Of a stretch of 47,245 bases of DNA, positions 34,503 through 42,933 are shown piece by piece. Origin of the DNA: a virus; IMG/VR virus record IMGVR_UViG_3300024346_000118, positions 1-47,245 of that record; one strand, 5' to 3'. Positions within the stretch are counted from its first letter, which is position 1; every line of letters begins with the position of its first letter. Below the pieces are notes generated by a model. That model did no database searches. It saw nothing but the letters and a program-made list of their open reading frames with translations, and was not told the origin of the DNA. The translations under genes and the position numbers were made by a program.

Positions 34503-36488
34503 TTATTGTCTGGCATATCCAACGATATCCGTTTCTGGGTATCGTATTTCAAACACACACGGATCAAGCGACGGGTATACAATGTCGTCATCCATTGCTT
34601 CATCCATTGGATAGCGATATTCAAAATAATCACGCCCGTCTTTAAACTTATATTTATTCGTCATGATAACATCCGATACCGTTTGAACTCCTTCAACCGA
34701 TCCAATGGTTAATCTTAAATCATTCATAATAATTGGTTGGTTAATTTGCCATTTTGCAATGTCAAAGAAATCTTTAATTACATCAATGCAACGAGCTACC
34801 ACATCGTTCATGTTATAATTTCTATATACAACAATATGAAATTCTACTGCAATGTTAACAACGAATGCATCAATAATATTTACATCGTCGGTTAACATAC
34901 GGTATTGCTCTAGATACTTTGCTAAATTTTTCTTAACTAACGTATTAAGCGGAGCCAATCTACCATCGGCATTATATCCCAATACATATAAATTAATTGA
35001 ATTGGGTGCAACGGGATCGTACACATACGTTCGGTTGTTAAATGGATTGGTGTCATTATTAACCAACAATGATCCAGAATCCTGCGACTCAATTTGACTA
35101 ATTTGTTCGTCACGAACCACGAATACTTTTGATATTTGTCCAAATTTTGAAGGCATTGCCAATGAACGAACCACGTAATCCTTATCGGTAACTACACGGT
35201 TTTGTGCGTTAAAGAACGCCAATGCATTTTGACGAATTTCTTCAACACTTTCTATGTCACCACCGCCTCGGGCAGGTTCTTCGTTTTTAACTGCTAAACT
35301 AGAAACCACTTGGGCAAATAAGTTTTGTTCTGCCGATGTGTAATCAGTGCCTAGATTTCCAATCAATGGACTATCTACTTGATTGATAGTATTGGACGGT
35401 ACGTTAGATTCTACACCACCGCCAACCAAATATGTCACGGTTAATGTAGTATTTGCGGGTGCTAATCCGAACGTATCACTTGCAATGAAATCGGATGGAT
35501 CTAAACTAACATTTGCAATACCTTGGTTGTATTTGGAATTTGCAATTTGTCCAGAATTTAAGGTTACTAAGTCATCGTCCAAATTATTAGTTCCTGACCC
35601 AAACCATAGTTCCATTTTTAAATTTGAGTTTATTCGTGTAGTAAAACGACGAGGTTTTTTTCTTAATACCGCAAGTTTTGCCGGTGGTAGTGCATTTAAT
35701 TCCATTGTGTCTTGCGAAATAAATCCGTCTGAATTTCTAGTCACCACATTCCGTTCTTCAAGAATTAGATCTTGGCCGAGATAGTCCACTTCGTACCATA
35801 AATTATTTTCTGCATCGGTCACACTCACAATAGAAACAATATTTGGATCAGGTACTTCTACTTTAGAAAACTTCTGTGGTGATCCAAACGTATAGGTGAT
35901 TGTTTTAAGATCAGCAGATACTAGTTTTATTGTTTTAGATACGACATACATTGTTGGAGCGTTATTAGAATCTCTTGCCAAAATTCTAATTGATCTACCG
36001 GACGCATCTGCAAAATCTACATCTTGTATAGATCTAAATGATTGAATCGGCGGCGTGTCCGTGGAGAATTTAGAATTTGACAATACCCGTAAGAAAAATC
36101 TCTTATCTGGTTCGTAGTTATTTAACGCACCCATTGCAGGAACCATTTGGTATATGGTTGCCTCTACCGTAGAAGTTGCGGTAAGTTTGGGTTTGTACCC
36201 CAATGCTTGCGATATTGCTATAACGTTTTGACGTTCTTTAGCAAATAATAATAGATTTTCTTTATATTGGTTGTCAACATAAAATGACATTACATCGCCA
36301 ACGTATGCCGCCATTTCCATAAACATCATACCAGGAGATGCTTCGTTAAAATCGGTATACGTGTTTGGGTAATACGCTTTGGCAAATTCAATCAAATTTT
36401 GACGGAATTCGGAAAAGTTTTTTGATAGATAATTTACATCTTTAAAATTAGGTGTAAATTTTTTCGTGATTGATTGATTCACCGCCAT
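34503..36488 (-). CDS. Baseplate wedge protein gp6-like (J family)
   Basis: This 661-residue protein matches the T4 gp6/phage J-type baseplate wedge family, whose subunits form the ring that opens on contraction. The N terminus is characteristic: a helical LSKNFSEFRQNLIEFAKAYYPN, then TDFNEASPGMMFMEMAAYVGD, then YKENLLLFAKERQNVIAISQ with ALGYKP. The C-terminal third (RNALAFFNAQNRVVTDKDYVV, NDVVARCIDVIKDFFD) also fits. GGAG lies 7-8 bases before the ATG. The gene directly follows gp25, as in T4-related baseplate operons. Confidence 0.88.
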   Translation of the reverse strand: MAVNQSITKKFTPNFKDVNYLSKNFSEFRQNLIEFAKAYYPNTYTDFNEASPGMMFMEMAAYVGDVMSFYVDNQYKENLLLFAKERQNVIAISQALGYKPKLTATSTVEATIYQMVPAMGALNNYEPDKRFFLRVLSNSKFSTDTPPIQSFRSIQDVDFADASGRSIRILARDSNNAPTMYVVSKTIKLVSADLKTITYTFGSPQKFSKVEVPDPNIVSIVSVTDAENNLWYEVDYLGQDLILEERNVVTRNSDGFISQDTMELNALPPAKLAVLRKKPRRFTTRINSNLKMELWFGSGTNNLDDDLVTLNSGQIANSKYNQGIANVSLDPSDFIASDTFGLAPANTTLTVTYLVGGGVESNVPSNTINQVDSPLIGNLGTDYTSAEQNLFAQVVSSLAVKNEEPARGGGDIESVEEIRQNALAFFNAQNRVVTDKDYVVRSLAMPSKFGQISKVFVVRDEQISQIESQDSGSLLVNNDTNPFNNRTYVYDPVAPNSINLYVLGYNADGRLAPLNTLVKKNLAKYLEQYRMLTDDVNIIDAFVVNIAVEFHIVVYRNYNMNDVVARCIDVIKDFFDIAKWQINQPIIMNDLRLTIGSVEGVQTVSDVIMTNKYKFKDGRDYFEYRYPMDEAMDDDIVYPSLDPCVFEIRYPETDIVGYARQ

Positions 36489-36498
36489 TGATTATCTC

Positions 36499-36879
36499 CT
36501 AAAACGTCAGAATGATGGTGTCTCTGATGTTTGGGTTTTTCCTGAGTCTATATCCTACGTACAATTTAAGTCTATTATTATCCAACTCCGCAGGTTCCGC
36601 ATTAAGTTCAAACTGCACAAGTTCTAAAAACGGCATCCAACGTTCTACTGCATCCACAACAGACAGTCGCGCCCCTTCAATGTTTTCAGGAGTTAACTGT
36701 TCAAATAGATAATCGTGTATCCCGCACCCAAAATCAGGTTGATGAACACGTTCCCCCTTTCGAGTAAGTATCAAATTTATAAAGTTTGACTTCACTTGTG
36801 TGAGGGTATCAAAGGATTGTTGAAAATATCCCGTATTTCCCAACTGAATTGGTAGAGTAATCCCTATAGCTTGTGCCAT
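36499..36879 (-). CDS. Baseplate wedge protein gp25-like
   Basis: This 126-residue protein belongs to the gp25/lysozyme-like wedge family shared by phage tails and type VI secretion (TssE). Diagnostic features are LILTRKGERVHQPDFGCGIHDYLFE near 36-60 and RWMPFLELVQ near 90, followed by a strand-rich end. It is a core structural subunit despite the family's old lysozyme label. GAGATAG precedes the ATG, and it lies just before gp6. Confidence 0.92.
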   Translation of the reverse strand: MAQAIGITLPIQLGNTGYFQQSFDTLTQVKSNFINLILTRKGERVHQPDFGCGIHDYLFEQLTPENIEGARLSVVDAVERWMPFLELVQFELNAEPAELDNNRLKLYVGYRLRKNPNIRDTIILTF

Positions 36880-36887
36880 AAACTATC

Positions 36888-37220
36888 TCAAACGATCTTC
36901 ATCGCCTTCATTAATTGTGAATAATCTTTGGTAACTGCGTTTATTATCGCAGGATCTACGTCACGGGGAGCATTTTCTGGCAGTGGCACTACCATATTGT
37001 TGGTTGATGCTCGTAACGTTTCTCCATCATAAGAAATACCCATTAACTCAGCCAATCTTCCACGGTCAATAGAAGGTTTTTTAGACTGTGGTGCTGGAGA
37101 TTTTGTTTCAGATATCTGTTTGATCTCTGAAACCGCTTCTGCCAAGAGTGTTGGGAGAATTTTTGTAACTTCTTCTTCTACAATGGTACGAATGTACGCT
37201 TTTAATAGTTGTCTGTCCAT
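36888..37220 (-). CDS. Small helical baseplate-operon protein, unidentified
   Basis: This 110-residue protein starts MDRQLLKAYIRTIVEEEV and is mostly helical and acidic/basic. A Pro/Lys linker near 60 leads to GRLAELMGISYDGETL. The start helix resembles part of the 285-aa protein encoded at 32177-33034. It lies between the hub region and gp25. A small assembly factor or adaptor is plausible; no family is recognised. Confidence 0.6.
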   Translation of the reverse strand: MDRQLLKAYIRTIVEEEVTKILPTLLAEAVSEIKQISETKSPAPQSKKPSIDRGRLAELMGISYDGETLRASTNNMVVPLPENAPRDVDPAIINAVTKDYSQLMKAMKIV

Positions 37221-37235
37221 AGTAACGACCGGTGG

Positions 37236-37787
37236 TCAAGGGTTATTAGTTGGTAATTTTGGCAACGATGGAATACTAGGTATCGTTGGTAACTCTGGGA
37301 TTTGCGGAATTGCTGGAATATCTGATAACGACTTGGGAGGTTTCATGGGAAACGTAAAATTTTCCTTTGCCTTTTTTAAATTATCTTTACTAACTTTTTG
37401 TTTTAACTCACGTAGTTCTTTCTGAGCTTTTAGAAATGCAAGTGTTGCTAATATTTTTGGGTCCAGCACAGGTAGTTTTAAAAATAAAGATACACCCGCA
37501 GCTGCCAATGGAGCAAGTTTTGCAGCTTTATCTTTTAATTCTTCTATTTTTTTATCTTTTTCTTGTTGTAATTTCGTCTGTGCTTCACCCGTAAGTTTTT
37601 GAGCTTCAGCTTTTGCTTGCTGCTTTAACAACTCTGGGTCTTTTGTCGTGGGTAATTTTTTTAATTTTTCTGCGGCAGTATTTGCAGCAGGTGGGATTGC
37701 CGATGCAGCTGCGGTTGTAGCTGTATTTTTTATTCCACTTTTAGCTTGTTTTGTTAAATCGGTTGCGGCACTTATAGGATCTATCAT
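37236..37787 (-). CDS. Coiled-coil protein with an IP/LP triplet-repeat C terminus
   Basis: This 183-residue protein has an Ala/Lys-rich helical middle (residues 40-145, many KLQQEKDKKIEELKDK-type heptads) with a hydrophobic stretch around 92-122 (LAAAGVSLFLKLPVLD). The end, from 155, is a regular IP-x/LP-x series (IPAIPQIPELPTIPSIPSLP). It is placed directly after the gp5-like hub gene. A fibrous spike or tape-like role is possible, but unproven. Confidence 0.6.
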   Translation of the reverse strand: MIDPISAATDLTKQAKSGIKNTATTAAASAIPPAANTAAEKLKKLPTTKDPELLKQQAKAEAQKLTGEAQTKLQQEKDKKIEELKDKAAKLAPLAAAGVSLFLKLPVLDPKILATLAFLKAQKELRELKQKVSKDNLKKAKENFTFPMKPPKSLSDIPAIPQIPELPTIPSIPSLPKLPTNNP

Positions 37788-37788
37788 A

Positions 37789-39309
37789 TTAAACCACTCT
37801 ATAATAAGGATCGGTTAATGTCCATTTATTATTTTCTACAACTGTTACTTCGCCTGCTTTAAAGTCATTTTTTTGAATTTTTGGAACTTCATTTCCTAAA
37901 TTAATAAATACGTCACCGCTATTAAATGGTGCACCAGCAAACGGAAGTGGTATTTGTTGACCCGAATTTGGTTTTATAAGTTCCGAATATAATTTTACTA
38001 ATCCACCAACAATTTCTGGATTGAGTACTGCTGGACCCACTGGTGTGATAACGTGTGTAAACGTAGCTATTCCAGGAGTCGGTGGGGGTACAATTGTGCC
38101 CTTGGAAGTTGTCCACGGCAACACTTGTGCCGGAACTCCCAATAATGTTATTATAAGTCTAGCCAAAAATTTTGATAAACTAGTTCCACCAACAATTGGT
38201 TCATAGTCATCTCCCGCACTTCCTAAAAACATTTTATCTGCTAATACCGAGAAATTTTTAGTAGCAACAATAGTTATGTCATTACCAGTACTTATGGTAT
38301 AATCATTATCTGCAATATTGTCTATATTTCTGCTAGATAAATTTCGTATATCTATGTTTGCTGTTAAAATAATACTACTGTCAGTGTCTATTGATGTGTT
38401 TTTGAAACTGTTCAAATAAATTTCTTCTTGCGCAAATAACATGATGTGTGTTTTCTTAGAACCAAGAACTACACGGTCAGAATTTATAATGATAGATGCG
38501 CCATCGTACTGTTGCGGGGGATTTTTTAATGATCTGTACAATGATCCCGCATTGACGATGGTTGGTTCATATGGAACCACTTGATCGGAGGTCATCCAAA
38601 TAGAGGATACGTCTTTGTTCACATCCTCCAATATGAGTCCGAACACTTTATCACTCGTACATGCGTTAGTTTCTACGTCTTTTGCTTGCCCCGTTCTAAA
38701 TATTAGGTTCGGTGCCATTCCTTTACTACTTGGGTCAATTTGGCTTGAACCAAATCGCACAGAATGTCCCATTCTCCCCTGAATTAATACATCGCCTTCA
38801 AAATGTTTCAGCGGACGAACTCTGCTGTCAGGTTTGTAGTATCCACCAAATTCATGATCGGTTGGTGTAATTTCGTCATTACCCGACGTAATAGAAGAAT
38901 TTAATTTTTTGGTACGGTTATTGAGTGAACTATTTAACTTTAACATGGAACTTTCTTGCAGTCTATGTGCAAGATTTATTTTTCTCATGTAGAAAAAGTT
39001 ACCTAAAATTTTTTGTAATATAACCAACTCACCAATCAACGGCATCTCTTGTATGGTAGAGTCAAGGGGGTCTGCCCAATCCAATAATTCATCGTCTCTA
39101 CCATCATGAACAGAAAAAATTCTTACTTTAATTGCACCCACATTATATCCGTCGGCGGAATATTGGGGATGGAAGTGATCCAGTATAACATCCACCACAA
39201 TTGCTTCATAATTTGGGTTGGTTACTGACCGAGCAGAATCACCTGCATTGGAGGTTGCTAATAATCCTTCCGGTTTTCCTCGGTAAACATATTTGTTTCC
39301 TGATGCCAT
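37789..39309 (-). CDS. Baseplate hub/spike protein gp5-like, without a lysozyme domain
   Basis: This 506-residue protein reads as a gp5/VgrG-type hub. The N terminus (residues about 30-120) is an OB-fold-like stretch: VVDVILDHFHPQY, VGAIKVRIFSVHDG, PLIGELVILQKILGNFFYM. The middle (about 170-350) has regular short strands (FAQEEIYLNSF, SIILTANIDIRN, NDITIVATKNFSVLADKMF) as in a beta-helical needle. There is no obvious lysozyme domain, unlike T4 gp5, which is typical of related marine phages. A separate lytic enzyme lies about 1.5 kb upstream. Confidence 0.75.
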   Translation of the reverse strand: MASGNKYVYRGKPEGLLATSNAGDSARSVTNPNYEAIVVDVILDHFHPQYSADGYNVGAIKVRIFSVHDGRDDELLDWADPLDSTIQEMPLIGELVILQKILGNFFYMRKINLAHRLQESSMLKLNSSLNNRTKKLNSSITSGNDEITPTDHEFGGYYKPDSRVRPLKHFEGDVLIQGRMGHSVRFGSSQIDPSSKGMAPNLIFRTGQAKDVETNACTSDKVFGLILEDVNKDVSSIWMTSDQVVPYEPTIVNAGSLYRSLKNPPQQYDGASIIINSDRVVLGSKKTHIMLFAQEEIYLNSFKNTSIDTDSSIILTANIDIRNLSSRNIDNIADNDYTISTGNDITIVATKNFSVLADKMFLGSAGDDYEPIVGGTSLSKFLARLIITLLGVPAQVLPWTTSKGTIVPPPTPGIATFTHVITPVGPAVLNPEIVGGLVKLYSELIKPNSGQQIPLPFAGAPFNSGDVFINLGNEVPKIQKNDFKAGEVTVVENNKWTLTDPYYRVV

Positions 39310-39310
39310 A

Positions 39311-39697
39311 TTATGTCTTCAGTCGTTGTATAGAATGATCCAGATCATCTTGCTCAGAAATAACTGTTTCAAAGTCAGTTTTTATATTAGTTAATAACTG
39401 TAACTTCTCTTCTTCACTTAGCATATCCCCTGTAGTAGTACTTTTGGTGGATATTGATACCAATCTTTGTGCAATCTGCGCCAGTCGTACTAGATGCTCG
39501 TCATTTTTAACGTTAACATCTAAGAAATCTTTTATAACTGGTCCAAGAACTGCCGCATCTTCAGGCGTTTTTATCAGTTTAACAAAGCTAGCAATAAACT
39601 GATTAATCTGTTCTCGTTTTTTATCTGTGTTTTTATAGATATCCGAGAACAGATCAGCCAGTGTTTTTCCATCAAATAGTTCGGTGTCAAATGCCAT
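39311..39697 (-). CDS. Small helical protein of the baseplate operon, unidentified
   Basis: This 128-residue protein is strongly helical (LADLFSDIYKNTDKKREQINQFIASF) and charged. It lacks cysteines and catalytic motifs. It is adjacent to the gp5-like hub gene, one base away, and follows the late sigma gene after about 37 bases. It is perhaps a baseplate assembly factor or hub component. The function is not recognised. Confidence 0.6.
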   Translation of the reverse strand: MAFDTELFDGKTLADLFSDIYKNTDKKREQINQFIASFVKLIKTPEDAAVLGPVIKDFLDVNVKNDEHLVRLAQIAQRLVSISTKSTTTGDMLSEEEKLQLLTNIKTDFETVISEQDDLDHSIQRLKT

Positions 39698-39734
39698 AAT
39701 AATCTTTTAACGAGGAGGTGTATCCTATATATAG

Positions 39735-40499
39735 TTATTTTTCTTGGTTATAGACGAAAAGCATGGATGGGTCAGAAAGATATCCAGAACGACGATATTC
39801 TTTCATCTGTTCAAGAACATGTACTTTCATCTTATTAATAACTTTCGTAATATGAACTGTTTTATTGTTGGTCATTTCACGAATCAATAGATATAGTGCT
39901 TTTTTATTAAAATTTTCTATAGAATTTGCACGTTTCATTAGTTCTACCACGGCGTTGGCAATTTCTCTATCACGTTTTTTCTTAAAAATACGGTCTAGAT
40001 TAAAATCCCAGTATTGAATGAGTAACTCTACAAAATCACTGGTGTCTTTTTGTGAAGTCTCTGCATCTGGTTTGGTAGTTAATACTTCTTCTAACAGAAA
40101 AGACTCGTCGCTAGATGAATCCACGATGTGAGTTGATCGTAGTTCGTCTCGGTACGAGTTATTATTATGCAATACGAGATAATTTTTTGCAACCACTGAG
40201 AAATATGAGAACGCTTTACCTTTATTTTCCGTGAATTTATGTAAGTTCAACACTAAAAAGGACACTACTTGATTCTTAATATCTTCAAAATTTCCATCTA
40301 TATACGGAAACTTAAACCGATTAATAATATTCTCGGCCAGTTTGTCTATTGATGGGTGGATTCTTTCTCTAAAGATTGTATTCCGTTCGTCTTCATCCGT
40401 GGACTTATTATATTCAACAATTGCCCGTTCCGTATCTTCGGTGAAATATACCTTACCTAACTTTGCACGTCTAATTTCTAAATCAGTTTTTTTCTTCAT
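39735..40499 (-). CDS. Late-gene RNA polymerase sigma factor, gp55-like
   Basis: This 254-residue protein resembles T4 gp55-type late sigma factors, which direct host RNA polymerase to late promoters. Visible hallmarks are the helical core FEDIKNQVVSFLVLNLHKF, then KGKAFSYFSVVAKNYLVLHN (sigma region 2-like), and a long helical C terminus. The start is the ATG at 40499, which has AAGGAGC 6 bases upstream. Longer in-frame readings back to 40589 would bury that site. The gene overlaps the small membrane protein by 17 bases. A TATAAATA late promoter could not be placed with confidence. Confidence 0.8.
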   Translation of the reverse strand: MKKKTDLEIRRAKLGKVYFTEDTERAIVEYNKSTDEDERNTIFRERIHPSIDKLAENIINRFKFPYIDGNFEDIKNQVVSFLVLNLHKFTENKGKAFSYFSVVAKNYLVLHNNNSYRDELRSTHIVDSSSDESFLLEEVLTTKPDAETSQKDTSDFVELLIQYWDFNLDRIFKKKRDREIANAVVELMKRANSIENFNKKALYLLIREMTNNKTVHITKVINKMKVHVLEQMKEYRRSGYLSDPSMLFVYNQEK

Positions 40500-40761
40500 C
40501 TTGCTCCTTTCCATAAATAATAGGACGAAGCGTGAACAATATTTCGGCCATTTGCTGAAATACCGTCCCCACTTCGTCGTCGGATTCAAACATTTTTCGT
40601 TCGTCTAAGACTTGCATCGTATGCAGTACAAATGACAACGAAGTATAAAATTCTTCTATACTTTTTTCATAAACTTCTAGTTTTTTCAGTAAATTATAGG
40701 TTGTATATCCTAATGCAACAACCAATATACTTAAACTTACGATTATAATAACTAATATCAT
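40483..40761 (-). CDS. Small single-pass membrane protein
   Basis: This 92-residue protein has an N-terminal hydrophobic helix (residues 1-22, ILVIIIVSLSILVVALG) followed by a charged, coiled-coil-like cytoplasmic or periplasmic tail. Its start overlaps the upstream stop (TAATG), and its end overlaps the sigma-factor start. A lysis role (holin- or spanin-like) is possible because it follows a lytic enzyme, but its long soluble tail is not typical of a holin. Confidence 0.65.
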   Translation of the reverse strand: MILVIIIVSLSILVVALGYTTYNLLKKLEVYEKSIEEFYTSLSFVLHTMQVLDERKMFESDDEVGTVFQQMAEILFTLRPIIYGKEQDEEKN

Positions 40762-41285
40762 TAGATTTCCGGTAGGTGAAAATTACTAAATTTTGACATA
40801 TATTTTGCAACGGAGGTGCCGTTGGCATCAGTTCTATTACTTCCATTTCTAAAAAATGCTTTTACACCTTCACTACCCGCAAAATGTGCTCCGGCAAGGA
40901 CACCTGCACGGGTAATTTTTACGCCATTGACAATTCGTCCATTATATCGGTTGATATATCCAGACAACTCACGATTATTTACTTTCATATATCGTAACAT
41001 CACAGTATCTTGGATTTGCTTGTTATTCAAAAACTCACGTTGACTTACACGAAATCCTAAAACACGAACGGTTGACGGACTAAACTGATATCGTCCCATC
41101 ATACCGAACTGGTTTACCGTTCTGTGCGTACCACCTGGCGTTTCTATGGCTGCAACCCGATCCATAAACTGTTCAATTGGCGTAGGTTTAGACTTCGGAA
41201 TGGTTGTAATAGTAACACTCGGAAGTCTATTAGTAAGATACACCGTCGTAAATAAAATTACAAGTGGCAAAATTAATTTTTTCAT
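40761..41285 (-). CDS. Secreted lysozyme/transglycosylase-like enzyme, candidate endolysin
   Basis: This 174-residue protein has a hydrophobic signal or anchor at residues 4-18. The domain 36-150 has the pattern of lytic transglycosylase/lysozyme folds: a catalytic-type Glu at 48 (AAIETPGG), then GMMGRYQFSPSTVRVLGF at 61-78, where the G-YQF motif is common in such enzymes. GGAGG lies before the ATG, and a sigma70-like promoter candidate lies upstream. It probably cleaves host peptidoglycan, at lysis or at entry. The exact bond specificity is not visible. Confidence 0.68.
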   Translation of the reverse strand: MKKLILPLVILFTTVYLTNRLPSVTITTIPKSKPTPIEQFMDRVAAIETPGGTHRTVNQFGMMGRYQFSPSTVRVLGFRVSQREFLNNKQIQDTVMLRYMKVNNRELSGYINRYNGRIVNGVKITRAGVLAGAHFAGSEGVKAFFRNGSNRTDANGTSVAKYMSKFSNFHLPEI

Positions 41286-41305
41286 AATTTCCTCCGTATT
41301 CTAAT

Positions 41306-41334
41306 ACTATAATTAGTGGTTAATTCAGTTGCAA
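41306..41334 (-). promoter_or_regulatory. Candidate sigma70-type promoter upstream of the lytic gene
   Basis: On the minus strand, TTGCAA at 41334-41329 and TATAGT at 41311-41306 are separated by exactly 17 bases, a good host-sigma spacing. The gene start is at 41285 with GGAGG between, so the leader would be short. It lies in a 68-base gap after the glycosyltransferase gene. This is by pattern alone. Confidence 0.35.
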
Positions 41335-41353
41335 GGTCAATATTTTGACGACC

Positions 41354-41980
41354 TTACCTCTCAATCGTTGCATAGTAATCATTTTGCGTACGTTGCCGAT
41401 CAACATCCTTAATATGATACAGTGCCCATTCTTCTTCAGACGGGAGTGGCGCCATTGTTTTATAGCCTACAATCCGTTCATGGACCTTACCTTCCCATCG
41501 AATATCAGGTGAGTTTCTATATAGGCGTGTCTGATAGTCTGGGAACATGACCCATCCCTGTTCATTAACTTGCCATCCCCATCGTTTAATGTCTTCATCG
41601 GTTAGTCCGTTTACGACATTCACACGAGGAATTGCAAATAAATCAATGTTAGTATTATTTTCTACAATATCATGTAAATAAGTTAGCAAATTATTATTGA
41701 ACTTCTCGTCCGCATCTACTTGAAAAATATAATCTCCCGAACACTGTTCCGTCAGAAAGTTCTTGTGTTCCGCAAAATTATTGTTTAACGCATGTTTAAT
41801 TAACTTAATCTCACCGCCAGTTGCATATGCGTCCAACAATGCCACCGTAAATTCATCGGTTGAATAATCGTCAACGACCACAATCTCATCTCCAGTTTGT
41901 TCGCAAAATGGAACCAACTGACTTAGTAGGTTCTGGATATATTCACCTTCATTATGTGTTGTAATCGCGAAACTAATCAT
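41354..41980 (-). CDS. Family 2 glycosyltransferase
   Basis: This 208-residue GT-A-fold glycosyltransferase opens with MISFAITTHNEGEYI and has IVVVDDYSTD around 33-42 and the metal-binding DxD motif (VDADE) at 88-92. The segment WEGKVHERIVGY near the end is typical of short GT2 enzymes. The start at 41980 has GGAG 7 bases upstream; a TTG four codons earlier is not used. The ATG overlaps the UvdE stop by four bases. It may decorate phage DNA, a virion glycan or the host surface. Confidence 0.85.
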   Translation of the reverse strand: MISFAITTHNEGEYIQNLLSQLVPFCEQTGDEIVVVDDYSTDEFTVALLDAYATGGEIKLIKHALNNNFAEHKNFLTEQCSGDYIFQVDADEKFNNNLLTYLHDIVENNTNIDLFAIPRVNVVNGLTDEDIKRWGWQVNEQGWVMFPDYQTRLYRNSPDIRWEGKVHERIVGYKTMAPLPSEEEWALYHIKDVDRQRTQNDYYATIER

Positions 41981-42873
41981 GTTAAACTCCAATATTTAAA
42001 TAGGGCAAGTTCTTTGGCCTTGGCTTCTAGGTCAATGTCAATAGTCAGTCCAAAGTCGTCAATTTTATTGAACACATAATCTGCATGCGCACGAGGATTG
42101 CCCGTGACATTTTCATTTAAATTTTTAGATTCACTATAGTGAAATAGCGGCGTCATGTTTTTCCATGTAAATGTTGCAAGTATTGCTGCTTCTTTTGTAG
42201 TCAATCCATCGGGATGAAATTGATGATGAAAATAATCAAACGTAATGGGCAAGTATAATACTTTGTGCAAATGGTCAAACAATTGTTGTACTGAAAATCC
42301 CGATGCTTTGTCGTCATTTTCTACTACAAGCCGTGCTTTACAATTATCAGATAACCGATGATATGCTGCAATCCATCTATCGGCTACTTCCTTAGAAAAA
42401 TTCATACCAACATGAATATTTAGCGCATTATACGGAGTTGCCGTAAGACCCATAAGATCAAATATGGTAGAATGAAGTTCAAGATCTTTGATCGAATTCT
42501 CAACAACAGTAGGTTTAGCCGATGCAAGTTTTACGAAATGATCAGGGTGAGCAGTAATACGTTGTCCGTACTGCGTAGCAAGTTTACCGGCAGTTTGAAG
42601 AACTTTACAAATGTCATCGTATTGTGGCAAATCTGCAAGATTGTATTCAGTACCCCACGGAAAAATACCCGATCCCATTCGGAATACCTTGACATTGTTA
42701 TCCTCGTTCCATTGGATAATGCGAACGAGATCAATTGCATTGGCAAGAGCAAGTTCAGACGCATACGTCAAACCTTTTTGTTTAAAAGTGCGTTGAATCA
42801 TACCACGACCAGTGGTAATTTTTTGCTTTTGTAATGTTACATTAATACAACAATAACCGACTTGATGTGACAT
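41977..42873 (-). CDS. uvsE: UV-damage endonuclease (UvdE/UvsE family)
   Basis: This 298-residue enzyme matches the UVDE family, which nicks DNA 5' of UV photoproducts to start repair. Seen motifs are GYCCIN at the start, RMGSGIFPWGTE, AHPDHF, ALNIHVG, LVVENDD and FDYFHHQFHP, then HYSES. These carry the His, Glu and Asp residues that bind three metal ions in the TIM barrel. The start chosen is the ATG at 42873, with AAAGGT upstream; a reading from 42930 adds 19 non-homologous residues. It is coupled by ATGA to a glycosyltransferase. Confidence 0.9.
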   Translation of the reverse strand: MSHQVGYCCINVTLQKQKITTGRGMIQRTFKQKGLTYASELALANAIDLVRIIQWNEDNNVKVFRMGSGIFPWGTEYNLADLPQYDDICKVLQTAGKLATQYGQRITAHPDHFVKLASAKPTVVENSIKDLELHSTIFDLMGLTATPYNALNIHVGMNFSKEVADRWIAAYHRLSDNCKARLVVENDDKASGFSVQQLFDHLHKVLYLPITFDYFHHQFHPDGLTTKEAAILATFTWKNMTPLFHYSESKNLNENVTGNPRAHADYVFNKIDDFGLTIDIDLEAKAKELALFKYWSLT

Positions 42874-42933
42874 GTATGTAACCTTTGGTTGAGTTATCTT
42901 AAACTTAATACATTGACATGCAATTGTCAAGTA

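Noticed and set aside
40500-40589. Extended N terminus for the sigma factor
   Set aside because: It would start deep inside the membrane-protein gene with no ribosome site, while AAGGAGC stands 6 bases before the ATG at 40499.
42874-42930. 19 extra N-terminal residues for UvdE
   Set aside because: The family normally starts close to the GYCC motif, and the ATG at 42873 has a ribosome site.
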